NCBI GenBank assembly: GCA_019639235.1
Contig: JAHBSG010000006.1
Span: forward strand, 118,815 to 182,814
DNA length: 64,000 nucleotides
Direction: 5' to 3'
DNA from: Acidobacteriota bacterium
Lineage (GTDB): Bacteria > Acidobacteriota > Blastocatellia > Pyrinomonadales > Pyrinomonadaceae
The translations under genes and the position numbers were made by a program. Positions within the stretch are counted from its first letter, which is position 1. Each line of letters begins with the position of its first letter. A model generated the notes under the pieces. That model saw only the letters and a list, made by a program, of their open reading frames with translations. It did no database searches and had not been told where the DNA came from. Below, piece after piece: positions 42,052 through 50,919 of this stretch.

Positions 42052-43010
42052 AGATATCGGACCACGTAACAAGGAACCAGATTGAGGCCTTCGGCACCGG
42101 GGCTCTCGCCGCAAGCGACTCACGCGTGATTGGCGGGCACTTGATCCGATGTGTGGAATGCCGAAGCCTGCTGCCACTCCCAAACGCGGCTCGTGTTTGG
42201 ACTGCCATCACGAGCGAAAACGACTACAGCGAAGGACAAAAGGACCAGGTTCCATCATCAGTCGAACGGAGCTTCGGAGGATGGTTCGCCGGGCTCTTTG
42301 GTAAGCGGAATCGTTTGGCATTGGCGGGTGGGATGTTGGCGGTCGTGGTCAGCCTCGGAGCTATAATCATCCTAAGCGTTTCGAATGAGCGAATCATAGA
42401 CACCGACGTTGCGCGTTCGTTTGAACTCGAAAATCCGATTCCGATTCCGGATATCAATCCGAATAACGATCTACCCAGCCAACGGAATGCCCTAACTGCA
42501 GAGGATCCCGGAAGTGACTCCACCGTCAACTCGCCAAACTCAAGAAAGAGCGATGGAGGGTCAAGCGATCTTCGAGCTAAGCCTGCCGCACTAGCCACAT
42601 CGAGCGTCAAGCGCCCCCAGAGCAGTAGCAAAAGAAACATATCCACCACAAGAGGGGCAATTACCCCGTGTACTCTTGGAAAAGCGATAGACGTGGAAGT
42701 TGGCTCCAATAGTACCGATCTGGTTCTGAGGTGGAAACCAGTTCCAAAGGCCGCTAAATATCATCTGTATGTTTCGGACGACAGCGAGGTTCTGATCGAT
42801 GAGTTCGAAACAGACGCGGAAACCGCTTACGTGCTCAGGAAACCACTGCATCCGACCAAGGCGTACAAATGGAAGATAGTGATAACGCTTGAGGATGGCC
42901 AGAATCTCTACGTCGGTTCGCAGAAATTCACTGCTAAGGATTTCGGATCGTCGGTGAGCGGATATAAGAGGAAGGCCAGATCGACCATGCGTTGCCTGGC
43001 AAACGAATGA
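42048..43010 (+). CDS. Membrane anti-sigma factor with C-terminal beta-domain
   Basis: 320 residues. The N-terminal domain has GGHLIRCVECRSLL, the HxxxCxxC zinc anti-sigma pattern. One membrane helix follows (about 85-107, LALAGGMLAVVVSLGAIIIL), then a Ser/Asn-rich linker and a beta-rich external domain (about 220-305, VLRWKPVPKAAKYHLYVSDDSE... YKWKIVI) that looks like fibronectin type III. It should hold the sigma factor at the membrane until a signal outside is sensed. The start overlaps the sigma gene by four bases. Confidence 0.75.
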   Translation: MKISDHVTRNQIEAFGTGALAASDSRVIGGHLIRCVECRSLLPLPNAARVWTAITSENDYSEGQKDQVPSSVERSFGGWFAGLFGKRNRLALAGGMLAVVVSLGAIIILSVSNERIIDTDVARSFELENPIPIPDINPNNDLPSQRNALTAEDPGSDSTVNSPNSRKSDGGSSDLRAKPAALATSSVKRPQSSSKRNISTTRGAITPCTLGKAIDVEVGSNSTDLVLRWKPVPKAAKYHLYVSDDSEVLIDEFETDAETAYVLRKPLHPTKAYKWKIVITLEDGQNLYVGSQKFTAKDFGSSVSGYKRKARSTMRCLANE

Positions 43011-43026
43011 AAGTCAACGAGGGAGA

Positions 43027-44985
43027 ATGTTGAAGAAGATGGAGATAAAGAGATTGGTCCGAAGAAATACGTGGGTAGACTGGGCGCTATTAGTGGCCAT
43101 GGTATTTCTCCTTGTCTCGCCGGTGCTTTCCCAGAACAATGATCTCTTTCCAGTGCCTGCATCATACCGAGTTGAGGGCGTGCCGCCGATCCTGAATTCT
43201 GAAGTGAGCAAGCTCTTTTATGAGCCTTCGGAAATTAGGAGCAATTTAATCTGGGATGCCGATCAAAAGAATCGAAGGCTGCTGGTCACGGATGAAACGA
43301 GTAATGTTTATCTACTCCAGACACCACTCTCCAAACCGATTAAGCTTACCGAAAACGGGGTTCCCCACTCCGTCAGAGTTAGTCCTGACGGTCGCTCGTT
43401 TATATTCACTTCGGACCACGAAGACCCAGACAACTTCCAGCTCTATCTTTACGATTTTAGGGATCGCTCCGTTAAAAAGGCGGCAAGGTTGACCGGCAAA
43501 GACGAGTCGATCGAGTCCGCCGTTTGGGGTCGGGCGGGCGAGCAAGTCTATTACACAAAGATCGATTACGAGTCGAAGATATCCAAACTGTGCCAGTCCG
43601 TCGCTTCGGGTGAGACGTGCTTCAAAGTCGATCTCAAGGGCATCTGGTACGTCCTTGACGCGGATGAAAAGCGAGTTTTACTTAAGCATTGGAAGTCGTC
43701 CTCGAACCAGTCTCTCTATTCGTTTGAGTTCGCGACAAATACGCTCGCGACCGTAGAGGATAAGGGTAATTCTTCCAAAGGAGGCCTGGCTGGCGGGTAT
43801 GTCGTTTACAGTTCCGACGGAACTGATCTTTGCAAAGGGCGGACTTGTCTAGTCGCCTTCGATCTCAAGAGTCGTCGTGCCAAGGCATTAAACCTTCCCA
43901 GGGACTTAGCTTCCATACACGATTTCAAACTGTCACCTCGATTCGACAACCTGCTGATCCAGGAAACCCGCGATGGTGTAGATCGGCTAAGAGTATTTAA
44001 GTTTAAGAAAGGTCGCGTAATAAAGGAAAGCCCGCCGTTCTTCAAAGGATCGTTTGTCATATGGAACACGCGATGGTTGGGTAACGATGAGGTGATCTAC
44101 ACGATCGAGAATAACGGAAAGCCTGCCTCGATAAAGTCGTTCAACCTAACGACCGGCACCGCAACGGACTGGACGAAGGAACGGTTGCCGGAGGCACTCG
44201 ATGGAAAAGTGGATCCCCCGGAAATCATTAAGTGGAATTCGTTCGACAAGAAGGAGATTTCCGGTTACATCGTCCGACCTCGTACCGGGGCGCGACGCCA
44301 CCCGGTTCTCATTCGAGTCCACGGGGGGCCTCAACTTCTCGATAGGCCCGTCTTCAACTCCAACGACACCACACTCGCTTCGCAACTCGGGATCGCGATC
44401 ATTCACACGAATATCCGAGGCTCTTCAGGGTTCGGCAGCGAGTTCATGAACGCTGACGATCGCGAAAAGCGGGAACACGCTGTTAAAGATATACGGGCGC
44501 TGCTCGATTGGGTGGAAAAGCAAGAAGACCTTGATCCGGACCAGATGTACTTGCGAGGCGAAAGCTATGGCGGATTTGTTGTTCTGTCCGCTGCCATGTT
44601 TGAACCTTCGAGGATCAAGGCCGTGATCGCCGAGTCCCCAATCGTCTCTATTCGGGGATATCTTTCGCAGAGCTGGGTAGACGATTTTGCGAAGATAGAA
44701 TACGGCGATCCAAAAGATGAAGCCCTAATGGTTAAGCTGGATGCATTGTCGCCCCTAAACAATGCGGACCAGTGGAACAAGATCCCCCTACTGCTGACGA
44801 GAGGACAACGTGACGGACGGATTCCCGAGGCCGATGTTGTCGACCTGAAAAATCAGCTACAAAAACAAAACACGGAGGTATGGTACATCTACTCCACCGA
44901 GGACGGTCACGGTTTCGGTGGACGATATACATTTGCCTCAATTTACAAATTCCTCAAAACCCAAATTGAACAAAGGAGAAAATAA
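43027..44985 (+). CDS. Secreted S9-family (prolyl-oligopeptidase-like) peptidase
   Basis: 652 residues with an N-terminal signal anchor (LLVAMVFLLVSPVLSQ). A beta-propeller fills about residues 60-370 (VRVSPDGRSFIFTSDHEDP and similar repeats). The alpha/beta-hydrolase domain follows: HPVLIRVHGGPQ, the nucleophile GESYGGF (Ser513), RGQRDGRIPEADV with the Asp, and TEDGHGFGG with the His. The full triad makes an active peptidase likely. It acts in the periplasm or outside. It lies 16 bases after the anti-sigma gene and directly before the small Cys-rich gene. Confidence 0.88.
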   Translation: MLKKMEIKRLVRRNTWVDWALLVAMVFLLVSPVLSQNNDLFPVPASYRVEGVPPILNSEVSKLFYEPSEIRSNLIWDADQKNRRLLVTDETSNVYLLQTPLSKPIKLTENGVPHSVRVSPDGRSFIFTSDHEDPDNFQLYLYDFRDRSVKKAARLTGKDESIESAVWGRAGEQVYYTKIDYESKISKLCQSVASGETCFKVDLKGIWYVLDADEKRVLLKHWKSSSNQSLYSFEFATNTLATVEDKGNSSKGGLAGGYVVYSSDGTDLCKGRTCLVAFDLKSRRAKALNLPRDLASIHDFKLSPRFDNLLIQETRDGVDRLRVFKFKKGRVIKESPPFFKGSFVIWNTRWLGNDEVIYTIENNGKPASIKSFNLTTGTATDWTKERLPEALDGKVDPPEIIKWNSFDKKEISGYIVRPRTGARRHPVLIRVHGGPQLLDRPVFNSNDTTLASQLGIAIIHTNIRGSSGFGSEFMNADDREKREHAVKDIRALLDWVEKQEDLDPDQMYLRGESYGGFVVLSAAMFEPSRIKAVIAESPIVSIRGYLSQSWVDDFAKIEYGDPKDEALMVKLDALSPLNNADQWNKIPLLLTRGQRDGRIPEADVVDLKNQLQKQNTEVWYIYSTEDGHGFGGRYTFASIYKFLKTQIEQRRK

Positions 44986-45213
44986 ATGAAAAAACTAAGG
45001 TCAGTCGTTCTGGCAACAATATTATCTACGACACTGGTTGGAAACGTGTTTGCCGTAGGCTCGGGCGGAAGTGGATTCTTCTCATTTTTTGACTTAGCCG
45101 TTAGCTCGGCTGTTTCGTTCTTTCTTAGCGGTTCAGGTGACGACAATTGCCCGGTTCGGACATGCGGCGGCTGCAAACCGGGCGGCCCTGATTGCCGTCC
45201 GCCGGAGAGATAA
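44986..45213 (+). CDS. Tiny secreted Cys/Gly-rich peptide
   Basis: 75 residues. A good signal peptide (MKKLRSVVLATILSTTLVG, cleavage near VFAVG) is followed by a Gly-rich and hydrophobic stretch (FFSFFDLAVSSAVSFFLSG) and a tail with four Cys (DDNCPVRTCGGCKPGGPDC). The ATG directly follows the peptidase stop and AAAGGAG lies upstream, so it is a real gene. It might be a substrate, activator or inhibitor of the neighbouring proteases, or a surface peptide. No family recognised. Confidence 0.75.
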   Translation: MKKLRSVVLATILSTTLVGNVFAVGSGGSGFFSFFDLAVSSAVSFFLSGSGDDNCPVRTCGGCKPGGPDCRPPER

Positions 45214-45216
45214 GCC

Positions 45217-47769
45217 ATGTATTCCAAGGCTTTGTTGATAACAAGCCGGTTTACACTAGCCGGCTTGTTACTTTCCTTGTTTTTCATAACAGCAGCATCG
45301 GGCCAGAGCGACTTGATGCGGTCTCAGTTGGCGCTATGGGAAGGCGATTTCGAGTCGGCTGCACGTGTCCGAGTCGGTACTGTTGACCATAAGAAGAAGG
45401 GCGATGTACAGCGGATCTTTTTAAGTTACGACACGAAAGCGAAGGCCTTGATCGCGCTTGCTCGCTATACCGAAGCCGCGGCGACTACGGGTAGAACCTT
45501 CGAATTTTTGGAGGAGCATTCGGCACCACCTCGTCTATTCGCGTTGGCTCATCTAACGCTTGCCGAATCGTATCGATCTGAAAAGAAAATCGCACGGTCG
45601 ATCGAGGAACTCAACAAAGCCCGAGGGCTAGCGCCGCTTGACCGCGAAATCCAGGCGGAATACAACTTAGGCGTCGGGCGAGCTCTTTTTAAAGCCGGCT
45701 ACGATATTTCGGCAATCTCGTGGCTCGAGAACGCCGAAAGGCTTTTCGATAAGCAGCCCGTATCTGAAGGAAAGCTTGATACCTACAGATTTCTTGCCCT
45801 TGCGTGGTCAGCGAAATTGAACTACTCAAAAAGTCTGGAATACTTCCGGATCCTAGCGGACATATCCGAACGAAGCGTTTATAAAAGTAGATTTCGGCAG
45901 GCACTCCTCGAGTACGCTTCGGCTCTCAACGCCACTGGACAGAAGCACCGGGCCTTAGCTGTATATGAGAAAGGCCTGATTGCGTCGCTAAACAGTAAGG
46001 GTCGACGACAAGCTCGAGATTTCTTATCGTCGCTACTATTCGACGCCCTTTACCGCCGCGAGATTATTAAGGCAAAGGAATACCATCGGCGGTTGACAGA
46101 TCTTGACTCCGATGCCGAGTATTTGCAGGAACGTCTGCTGGGTGAAGCTGTTATTCACGCGTTTGAAGGTCGAAGAGAAGCATCCAACCGGATCTTCGGC
46201 GATCTTGAGAAGATCGAGAAGACCTCCAAATTCTTAATCCCAAATTGGAAGATAATAATCGCGGAGAATTCCCGAGATTGGGAGACTGTGATCGTACTGA
46301 ATAACGAATTACTCGATTTGATCGTCGAGAGTAATTTTCGAGAGGACTTGCCGCAGGTATATTTATCGCTTGCAACAGCGTACTTCCATACGAGTCGGAA
46401 GCAAGAGTGTCTAGAGTACTTGGAAAAAGCGATCAGTCTGATCGACGAGATTTTAGCCGTAGAAGGCGGGTCTCTTTCGCTGGGGTTATCTGAAACGTTT
46501 CATATTGCCTATCGCCTCCTCACTCAAATCCATTTGGAACAACCGCAACTGGCACTACAGTCAAGTGACTATCTAAAAGGCCGGATCCTAAAGGACCGGA
46601 TAGATGGCGCGATTAGCCGACCCCGGCCGGGATTGTCGCCGGAGCTTCAGAGCCGCGCCGGCGAGCTTTCTGCGGAATTTGTCCTTAATCCCGTTGCTTC
46701 CGAGAAACTCGAGGAATTTGAGCGATCTGTAACGATGGCTCTTCCTCGGCTAGCATTAGCCCAAGTTGACCTTGCCAAATTAGATCAAATTCGAGACCTC
46801 CAAAATGTGGCAATCGTTTCATACTCCTTCGCCCTTGACGGACGCCTCACTGCGTTCGTCTGGGAAAAAGGAAAGGCGCTGAAATCGGTTGAAGTTCCAG
46901 TCACAGAAGTCGAGTTAGCCAAGGACGCTGAGGCGGTTCATTGGAAAATAAAACAATCTATTTTCTTCAAAAGGGACGGCAAGGAACTTTTTGACAAACT
47001 TTTGAAACCGCTTGCACTCACCGGAAAACATCTCGTCATCATCCCGGACAAACATCTCTGGAAAATTCCCTTTCAAGCTCTAAGTCCCGATGGGGTACGT
47101 TACCTCATTGAGGAGAAACTTATCAGTTATTCACCCTCTGTTTCCCTATTGCTGGAACACCTGAGCCAACCAAAGCCGAACAGACGAACTATGCGCTCGT
47201 TCTCCAATTCCTCGTTCAACAATCTCAAGCTGCGGTTCGCAGATTCCGAAGCATCTAGCGTAGCAGGTCTTTACGGATCAAGAGCTAACCTTGCTGCTAC
47301 GGCTGCGGATCTTCGGCGGCATTCGGGCAGCGCCGACATTATTCACCTATCAATGCATGCTCAGGTCGATGGCGAACAACCGCTTAAATCCTTCCTTGCC
47401 TTCCGAGCGGCCGGAGCCCACGATGGTCGCGTTACCGTCAATGATCTCCTAAGTCTTAGCTTCAACAAAGGCAGTCTCGTATTTCTGGCTTCGTGCGACA
47501 CAAGCAGTGTTCTGAACGGCGAAGGGCTCGTTAGTCTTGCTTGGGGGGCGATGGGAGCCGGGGCAACGACAGTGATCTCCGCACAGTGGGAGGCGAACGA
47601 CAAGACGGCCGGACAGTTCACCCAAGGGTTCTATAAGCACTACAAGAACGGCCTCTCACCCGTGGAGGCCTTGCAGCGTACGTCTATCGAAATGATCAGA
47701 AACAAATCATTTGGATCTCACGAACCTTATCACTGGGCAGCCTTCACGCTCGTAGGAGACTTCCGATAG
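45217..47769 (+). CDS. Secreted TPR-CHAT caspase-like protease
   Basis: 850 residues: signal peptide (cleavage near ASGQS), about 450 residues of helical TPR-like repeats (for example ALIALARYTEAAATTGRTFEFLEEH and YLEKAISLIDEIL), and a C-terminal CHAT domain from about 560. The CHAT domain has the opening HLVIIPDKHLWKIPFQAL, catalytic His in IIHLSMHAQ (about 709-713) and catalytic Cys in FLASCDTSS (Cys760). The family contains separase-like and caspase-like proteases that cut partner proteins on a signal. Here the signal peptide places it outside the cytoplasm. It is last in the sigma/anti-sigma/peptidase operon. Confidence 0.85.
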   Translation: MYSKALLITSRFTLAGLLLSLFFITAASGQSDLMRSQLALWEGDFESAARVRVGTVDHKKKGDVQRIFLSYDTKAKALIALARYTEAAATTGRTFEFLEEHSAPPRLFALAHLTLAESYRSEKKIARSIEELNKARGLAPLDREIQAEYNLGVGRALFKAGYDISAISWLENAERLFDKQPVSEGKLDTYRFLALAWSAKLNYSKSLEYFRILADISERSVYKSRFRQALLEYASALNATGQKHRALAVYEKGLIASLNSKGRRQARDFLSSLLFDALYRREIIKAKEYHRRLTDLDSDAEYLQERLLGEAVIHAFEGRREASNRIFGDLEKIEKTSKFLIPNWKIIIAENSRDWETVIVLNNELLDLIVESNFREDLPQVYLSLATAYFHTSRKQECLEYLEKAISLIDEILAVEGGSLSLGLSETFHIAYRLLTQIHLEQPQLALQSSDYLKGRILKDRIDGAISRPRPGLSPELQSRAGELSAEFVLNPVASEKLEEFERSVTMALPRLALAQVDLAKLDQIRDLQNVAIVSYSFALDGRLTAFVWEKGKALKSVEVPVTEVELAKDAEAVHWKIKQSIFFKRDGKELFDKLLKPLALTGKHLVIIPDKHLWKIPFQALSPDGVRYLIEEKLISYSPSVSLLLEHLSQPKPNRRTMRSFSNSSFNNLKLRFADSEASSVAGLYGSRANLAATAADLRRHSGSADIIHLSMHAQVDGEQPLKSFLAFRAAGAHDGRVTVNDLLSLSFNKGSLVFLASCDTSSVLNGEGLVSLAWGAMGAGATTVISAQWEANDKTAGQFTQGFYKHYKNGLSPVEALQRTSIEMIRNKSFGSHEPYHWAAFTLVGDFR

Positions 47770-48062
47770 ATCTCTGCAAGTTGCTTCCCGCATCAGGGCC
47801 TGCCCATGTGAATCTGTTGCCGTCAACGTGCCGGTAGGTTATGCCAAGCTCAAGAAAAATAGCATTAAACAGCGAATTTTGCAGCCTTCTCAATAGCCTT
47901 ACAGAAATCCGCAATTTCCATGATCAACAATAAAGAGTTGGGGTACCACAAGCCCTACTACTGGGCAACGTTTAACCCGCTTGGAGACTTCCGATAGACC
48001 TATAGCCCTAATATTTGAATGTGTGATTCAAATGCATGGGTTTGGAAAACAGTGGACGCCAC
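47770..48062 (+). pseudogene. Decayed copy of the CHAT C-terminus in a convergent gap
   Basis: Within this 290-base gap, 47920-47997 encodes 26 residues ending GYHKPYYWATFNPLGDFR and a stop. This mirrors the true CHAT end (GSHEPYHWAAFTLVGDFR). Bases before it do not keep the frame. It looks like the last trace of a second CHAT gene or of a partial duplication. The remaining sequence up to the convergent E1 gene holds nothing else I can name. Confidence 0.65.
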
Positions 48063-49520
48063 CTAAGCAGATAAGTCGGAAAATCGACCGCGGCCTCCGC
48101 GCTTTTGCCACAAATCGGACTGTACGACTCTGCAACCGGGACAGCTCGGATTCGCGAGACGCCTAATGCTAGTAACCGCAGCAAGCTCGGTTTTGAGATC
48201 CCCGGAAATTTCATTTGGGACGCGTTGCATCTCGGGCAAAGCTAGTTTCAACAACTCCGCAAACACCAACGCGGCCGACGCTGCCGATAGAAAAGGTAGA
48301 GATGCCCGGATTGGGGTATCGGGTTCGACCGGGGCGATGTCGCCCTCGGCACACGGGCCGCGAAACTCGGCCCTGGGCCGCGGCATTCGGCATAGCGTGC
48401 AGTCTTCTTTCCGCGGAATGTGCCGACCCGCTCCGAAACCCCATCCGCTGGTCGTCGTGCCCTGAATCACGACCGGTGGCAGTTGAAACGGCAGCTGCGC
48501 CCAGGCTCCATCTTCGTTCGTGAAGCTGAGCCAAACGTCGTAATTCGAGGCGGCAATGGTCGCGGAATTTTCGCGCCACGTCCCATCGAGCCGATCGACC
48601 GAAAGACGCGACGATCTTAGGAACTCTTCGGTTAGCTCCGTTTTCGTCGCATTTGCGAGTACGTGAGCGACGTCGAAGATTAACGAACGGTTGAGATTTG
48701 ACGCCTCGACCCGGTCGCGATCGAGCAGGGCAACCTTCCCCGTCGCCCCTGCGAGGTCCAACATATAGGCGAGTGAAGAACCTATCGCTCCCACACCAGC
48801 GAGCAGGACTTTACCGATATCAGGCATATTGGTGAACCGTCCGATCGATGGGCCGATCTTTTCACGCAGCGACTGATCGATGAGGTTCCAATTGAATGTC
48901 GCGACCCAGTGCTCTTTCGGATGCCCGATCGCCCTCTTGAACAGATCCGCCACGCCGAGCGATGCCGCCAGCGCGGACGCTGGGGCGAAGGCCGGTTGTT
49001 CTTCAGACGGGGAGAAGGGTTGCCCTCTTCGCCCGACGGCGTATTCGCCGGTACTGGCTACGAGAAAGTCGTCATCCTGGATGCGAATTCTGCCGGTATC
49101 GAGATCCCAGTTACCGATAAACAATCGAAGAGCCTCGCCGGCACCCAAATACGATTCGCTCGCCACGATTCGATAGCGACCGAACGGGTCGGCTCCGTGC
49201 ATTTCGGTGATGATGCGTTCCGCAAGATACGTATAACTTCTGCGATTTAAATCACTCAAGATCCGTGTCCCGTTTGGCATGACAACAGTTATGTTGCGAG
49301 CCCATCGGGCGGCAAGATTACAGGCGACCAACGCTGCCTGTTGCGTCGCGGGCGATTCCGCAGAAGACAGACTTATCAGGATCTCGACCGGACGGCCTGC
49401 GTAGGCAGTTAGCTCCGGCGACTCACGAAGAGTGCGGTCATCGCGCTCGCGATAGAAATCATCGGACGTCGGCCATCTTGCAGCTATCGCGTTCCGAATG
49501 TCTTTAGGGTTATCTCTCAT
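48063..49520 (-). CDS. ThiF/E1-like ubiquitin-activating enzyme
   Basis: 485 residues. An N-terminal domain of about 230 residues precedes the Rossmann-type adenylation domain. That has KVLLAGVGAIGSSLAYML (GxGxxG at 242-247) and VALLDRDRVEASNLNRS with the conserved Asp and Arg of ThiF/MoeB/E1 enzymes. Two Cys pairs (CTLC at 374-377 and CPGC at 460-463) likely bind zinc. Cys390 in GPCAEG is a candidate catalytic thiol. It would adenylate the C-terminal Gly of a ubiquitin-like protein and pass it to the E2 encoded two genes upstream. It overlaps the JAMM gene by four bases. Confidence 0.85.
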   Translation of the reverse strand: MRDNPKDIRNAIAARWPTSDDFYRERDDRTLRESPELTAYAGRPVEILISLSSAESPATQQAALVACNLAARWARNITVVMPNGTRILSDLNRRSYTYLAERIITEMHGADPFGRYRIVASESYLGAGEALRLFIGNWDLDTGRIRIQDDDFLVASTGEYAVGRRGQPFSPSEEQPAFAPASALAASLGVADLFKRAIGHPKEHWVATFNWNLIDQSLREKIGPSIGRFTNMPDIGKVLLAGVGAIGSSLAYMLDLAGATGKVALLDRDRVEASNLNRSLIFDVAHVLANATKTELTEEFLRSSRLSVDRLDGTWRENSATIAASNYDVWLSFTNEDGAWAQLPFQLPPVVIQGTTTSGWGFGAGRHIPRKEDCTLCRMPRPRAEFRGPCAEGDIAPVEPDTPIRASLPFLSAASAALVFAELLKLALPEMQRVPNEISGDLKTELAAVTSIRRLANPSCPGCRVVQSDLWQKRGGRGRFSDLSA

Positions 49521-50032
49521 TGCGATTTACTTTTCGACTGCTTCCTGAAGTTGTGCTCGCCGAGCAGCACGACCAGATGATCCTCGTTCTCACGCGGCGG
49601 AACATTCTTATAGGCTCCGTCGACGAATCTGTGAACTCCGCATTCTTGAAGGCCCACTACGTTTCGTGCGAAGTGCGGAACCACAACGGATATCGCTCCT
49701 TCGAAACGCGGAAACGTCTGACGATCGTCAATCGGAGAGTGGCTGACGTCGCTTCCGGGATGCGAATGGGCCTGGCCGATGAGTACAAGCGGCGTGCCGA
49801 CAACGCTCATTAACACCTCCGCGTTCGCTTCGGCGGATGTCGAGATACATCCCCAGCTCGCGGTGGCATCGGGAACAAGCAAGGTGGTCACAATGCCGAC
49901 GTCGGCAGTTTCAAACCCGAACCAATAGACGATTCCTTCGGTCGCTTCAGACCCAACGGCCGCGAAGCTGTTAAGCAATCTCCTCGAACGTTCCCAAAGG
50001 ACGTCGGTAATATAAACTTTTTTACTCTGCAT
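49517..50032 (-). CDS. JAMM/MPN-family deubiquitinase-like peptidase
   Basis: 171 residues. The complete JAMM zinc site is visible: upstream Glu in EGIVYW (Glu32) and HSHPGSDVSHSPID (His89, His91, Ser99, Asp102). In ubiquitin-like systems these enzymes trim precursors or remove the modifier from targets. It sits between the E2 and E1 genes; 12 bases separate it from the E2 gene and it overlaps the E1 gene. Confidence 0.88.
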   Translation of the reverse strand: MQSKKVYITDVLWERSRRLLNSFAAVGSEATEGIVYWFGFETADVGIVTTLLVPDATASWGCISTSAEANAEVLMSVVGTPLVLIGQAHSHPGSDVSHSPIDDRQTFPRFEGAISVVVPHFARNVVGLQECGVHRFVDGAYKNVPPRENEDHLVVLLGEHNFRKQSKSKSQ

Positions 50033-50044
50033 TTTGCCACCCCC

Positions 50045-50821
50045 TTACTGCATCCGCCCCGGGCATTCGAGGATCTTCGCGTGCAGATCGCTGATGATCA
50101 TCCCAAGCGTGCCGATGGGACCGCCGCCGGAAGTTGCAAGATGCCAGTCGATCATCCGCCATTCGCCGTGCGGCCCGCCGTGCTCTTGATAAGCCTTTCG
50201 GCTGTATCGCATGCACACGCAAGGTGACGCGTGGAAACAGGACGGATACATATTCTTTTGACCCACGCTGCCACCTGATTCGTCCGTGAACTCGATGAAG
50301 GGCGGAAGGAGAGGGTATTCGGTGCAGTCGAAGCGGGCAAAAAAAGATTCGCCGGTACGATTGAAGAACCGCATCTTGAAGACGAGGTTCTCTGGCGTGA
50401 GATCTTTATGGTCAAGTTCAACACCGATGGAGGCCGCGTATGCGGCAGCCTCCATCAGTTCGGACTGGATCGCCTCTAGCGACACAGCCGGTTCAACGTG
50501 CTGATAGGCGTTCCCACCCTGCACGCTCAGGATGAGCAGCGTTCCGTCGACGAAGTGATAACTTGCCAGCGGCCGCTGCGGCTCAAGCGGGTCCGTTCCG
50601 TGGAACAGCTTGTACTGATTGTCATCTTCGACGAAACCGAAAACTGCCCGCGTATCCGCGATCACCTGTTCGATCTTCGTCGAGATCGGATAAACCGGAC
50701 GTTTTGCAGCATCCGACGGGTTAGTCATATTCCATTCACCGCGTGGCGTCTGGATCCGAAGCTTGACGGTCGGCGGCCCACCGCCATTGCCCTTCTCTTT
50801 GTCTTTGTTTTTCTCTGCCAT
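50045..50821 (-). CDS. Ubiquitin-like domain fused to an E2-like conjugating enzyme
   Basis: 258 residues from the ATG at 50821; the longer ORF from 50959 overlaps the helicase gene and adds unrelated sequence. Residues 18-101 form a beta-grasp-like domain (TVKLRIQTPRGEWNM... LLILSVQ) ending in Gly-Gly at 102-103. Residues 110-258 look like an E2 fold: FFARFDCTEYPLLPPFIEF, then MYPSCFHASPCVCMRY with Cys195, Cys201 and Cys203 as candidate thiols after a His, and WRMIDWHLATSG. A fusion of modifier and conjugating enzyme is unusual. The internal Gly-Gly could be a processing point for the JAMM peptidase. Confidence 0.75.
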   Translation of the reverse strand: MAEKNKDKEKGNGGGPPTVKLRIQTPRGEWNMTNPSDAAKRPVYPISTKIEQVIADTRAVFGFVEDDNQYKLFHGTDPLEPQRPLASYHFVDGTLLILSVQGGNAYQHVEPAVSLEAIQSELMEAAAYAASIGVELDHKDLTPENLVFKMRFFNRTGESFFARFDCTEYPLLPPFIEFTDESGGSVGQKNMYPSCFHASPCVCMRYSRKAYQEHGGPHGEWRMIDWHLATSGGGPIGTLGMIISDLHAKILECPGRMQ

Positions 50822-50919
50822 CGTTCTGTATACCTCTTTGAAAGAAAAAGATGCGGAGGGTTGTTCGCCTCCACATCTATAAACGGAACGATGGTGCCTT
50901 ATGTGCGGTTGAACGTTAG

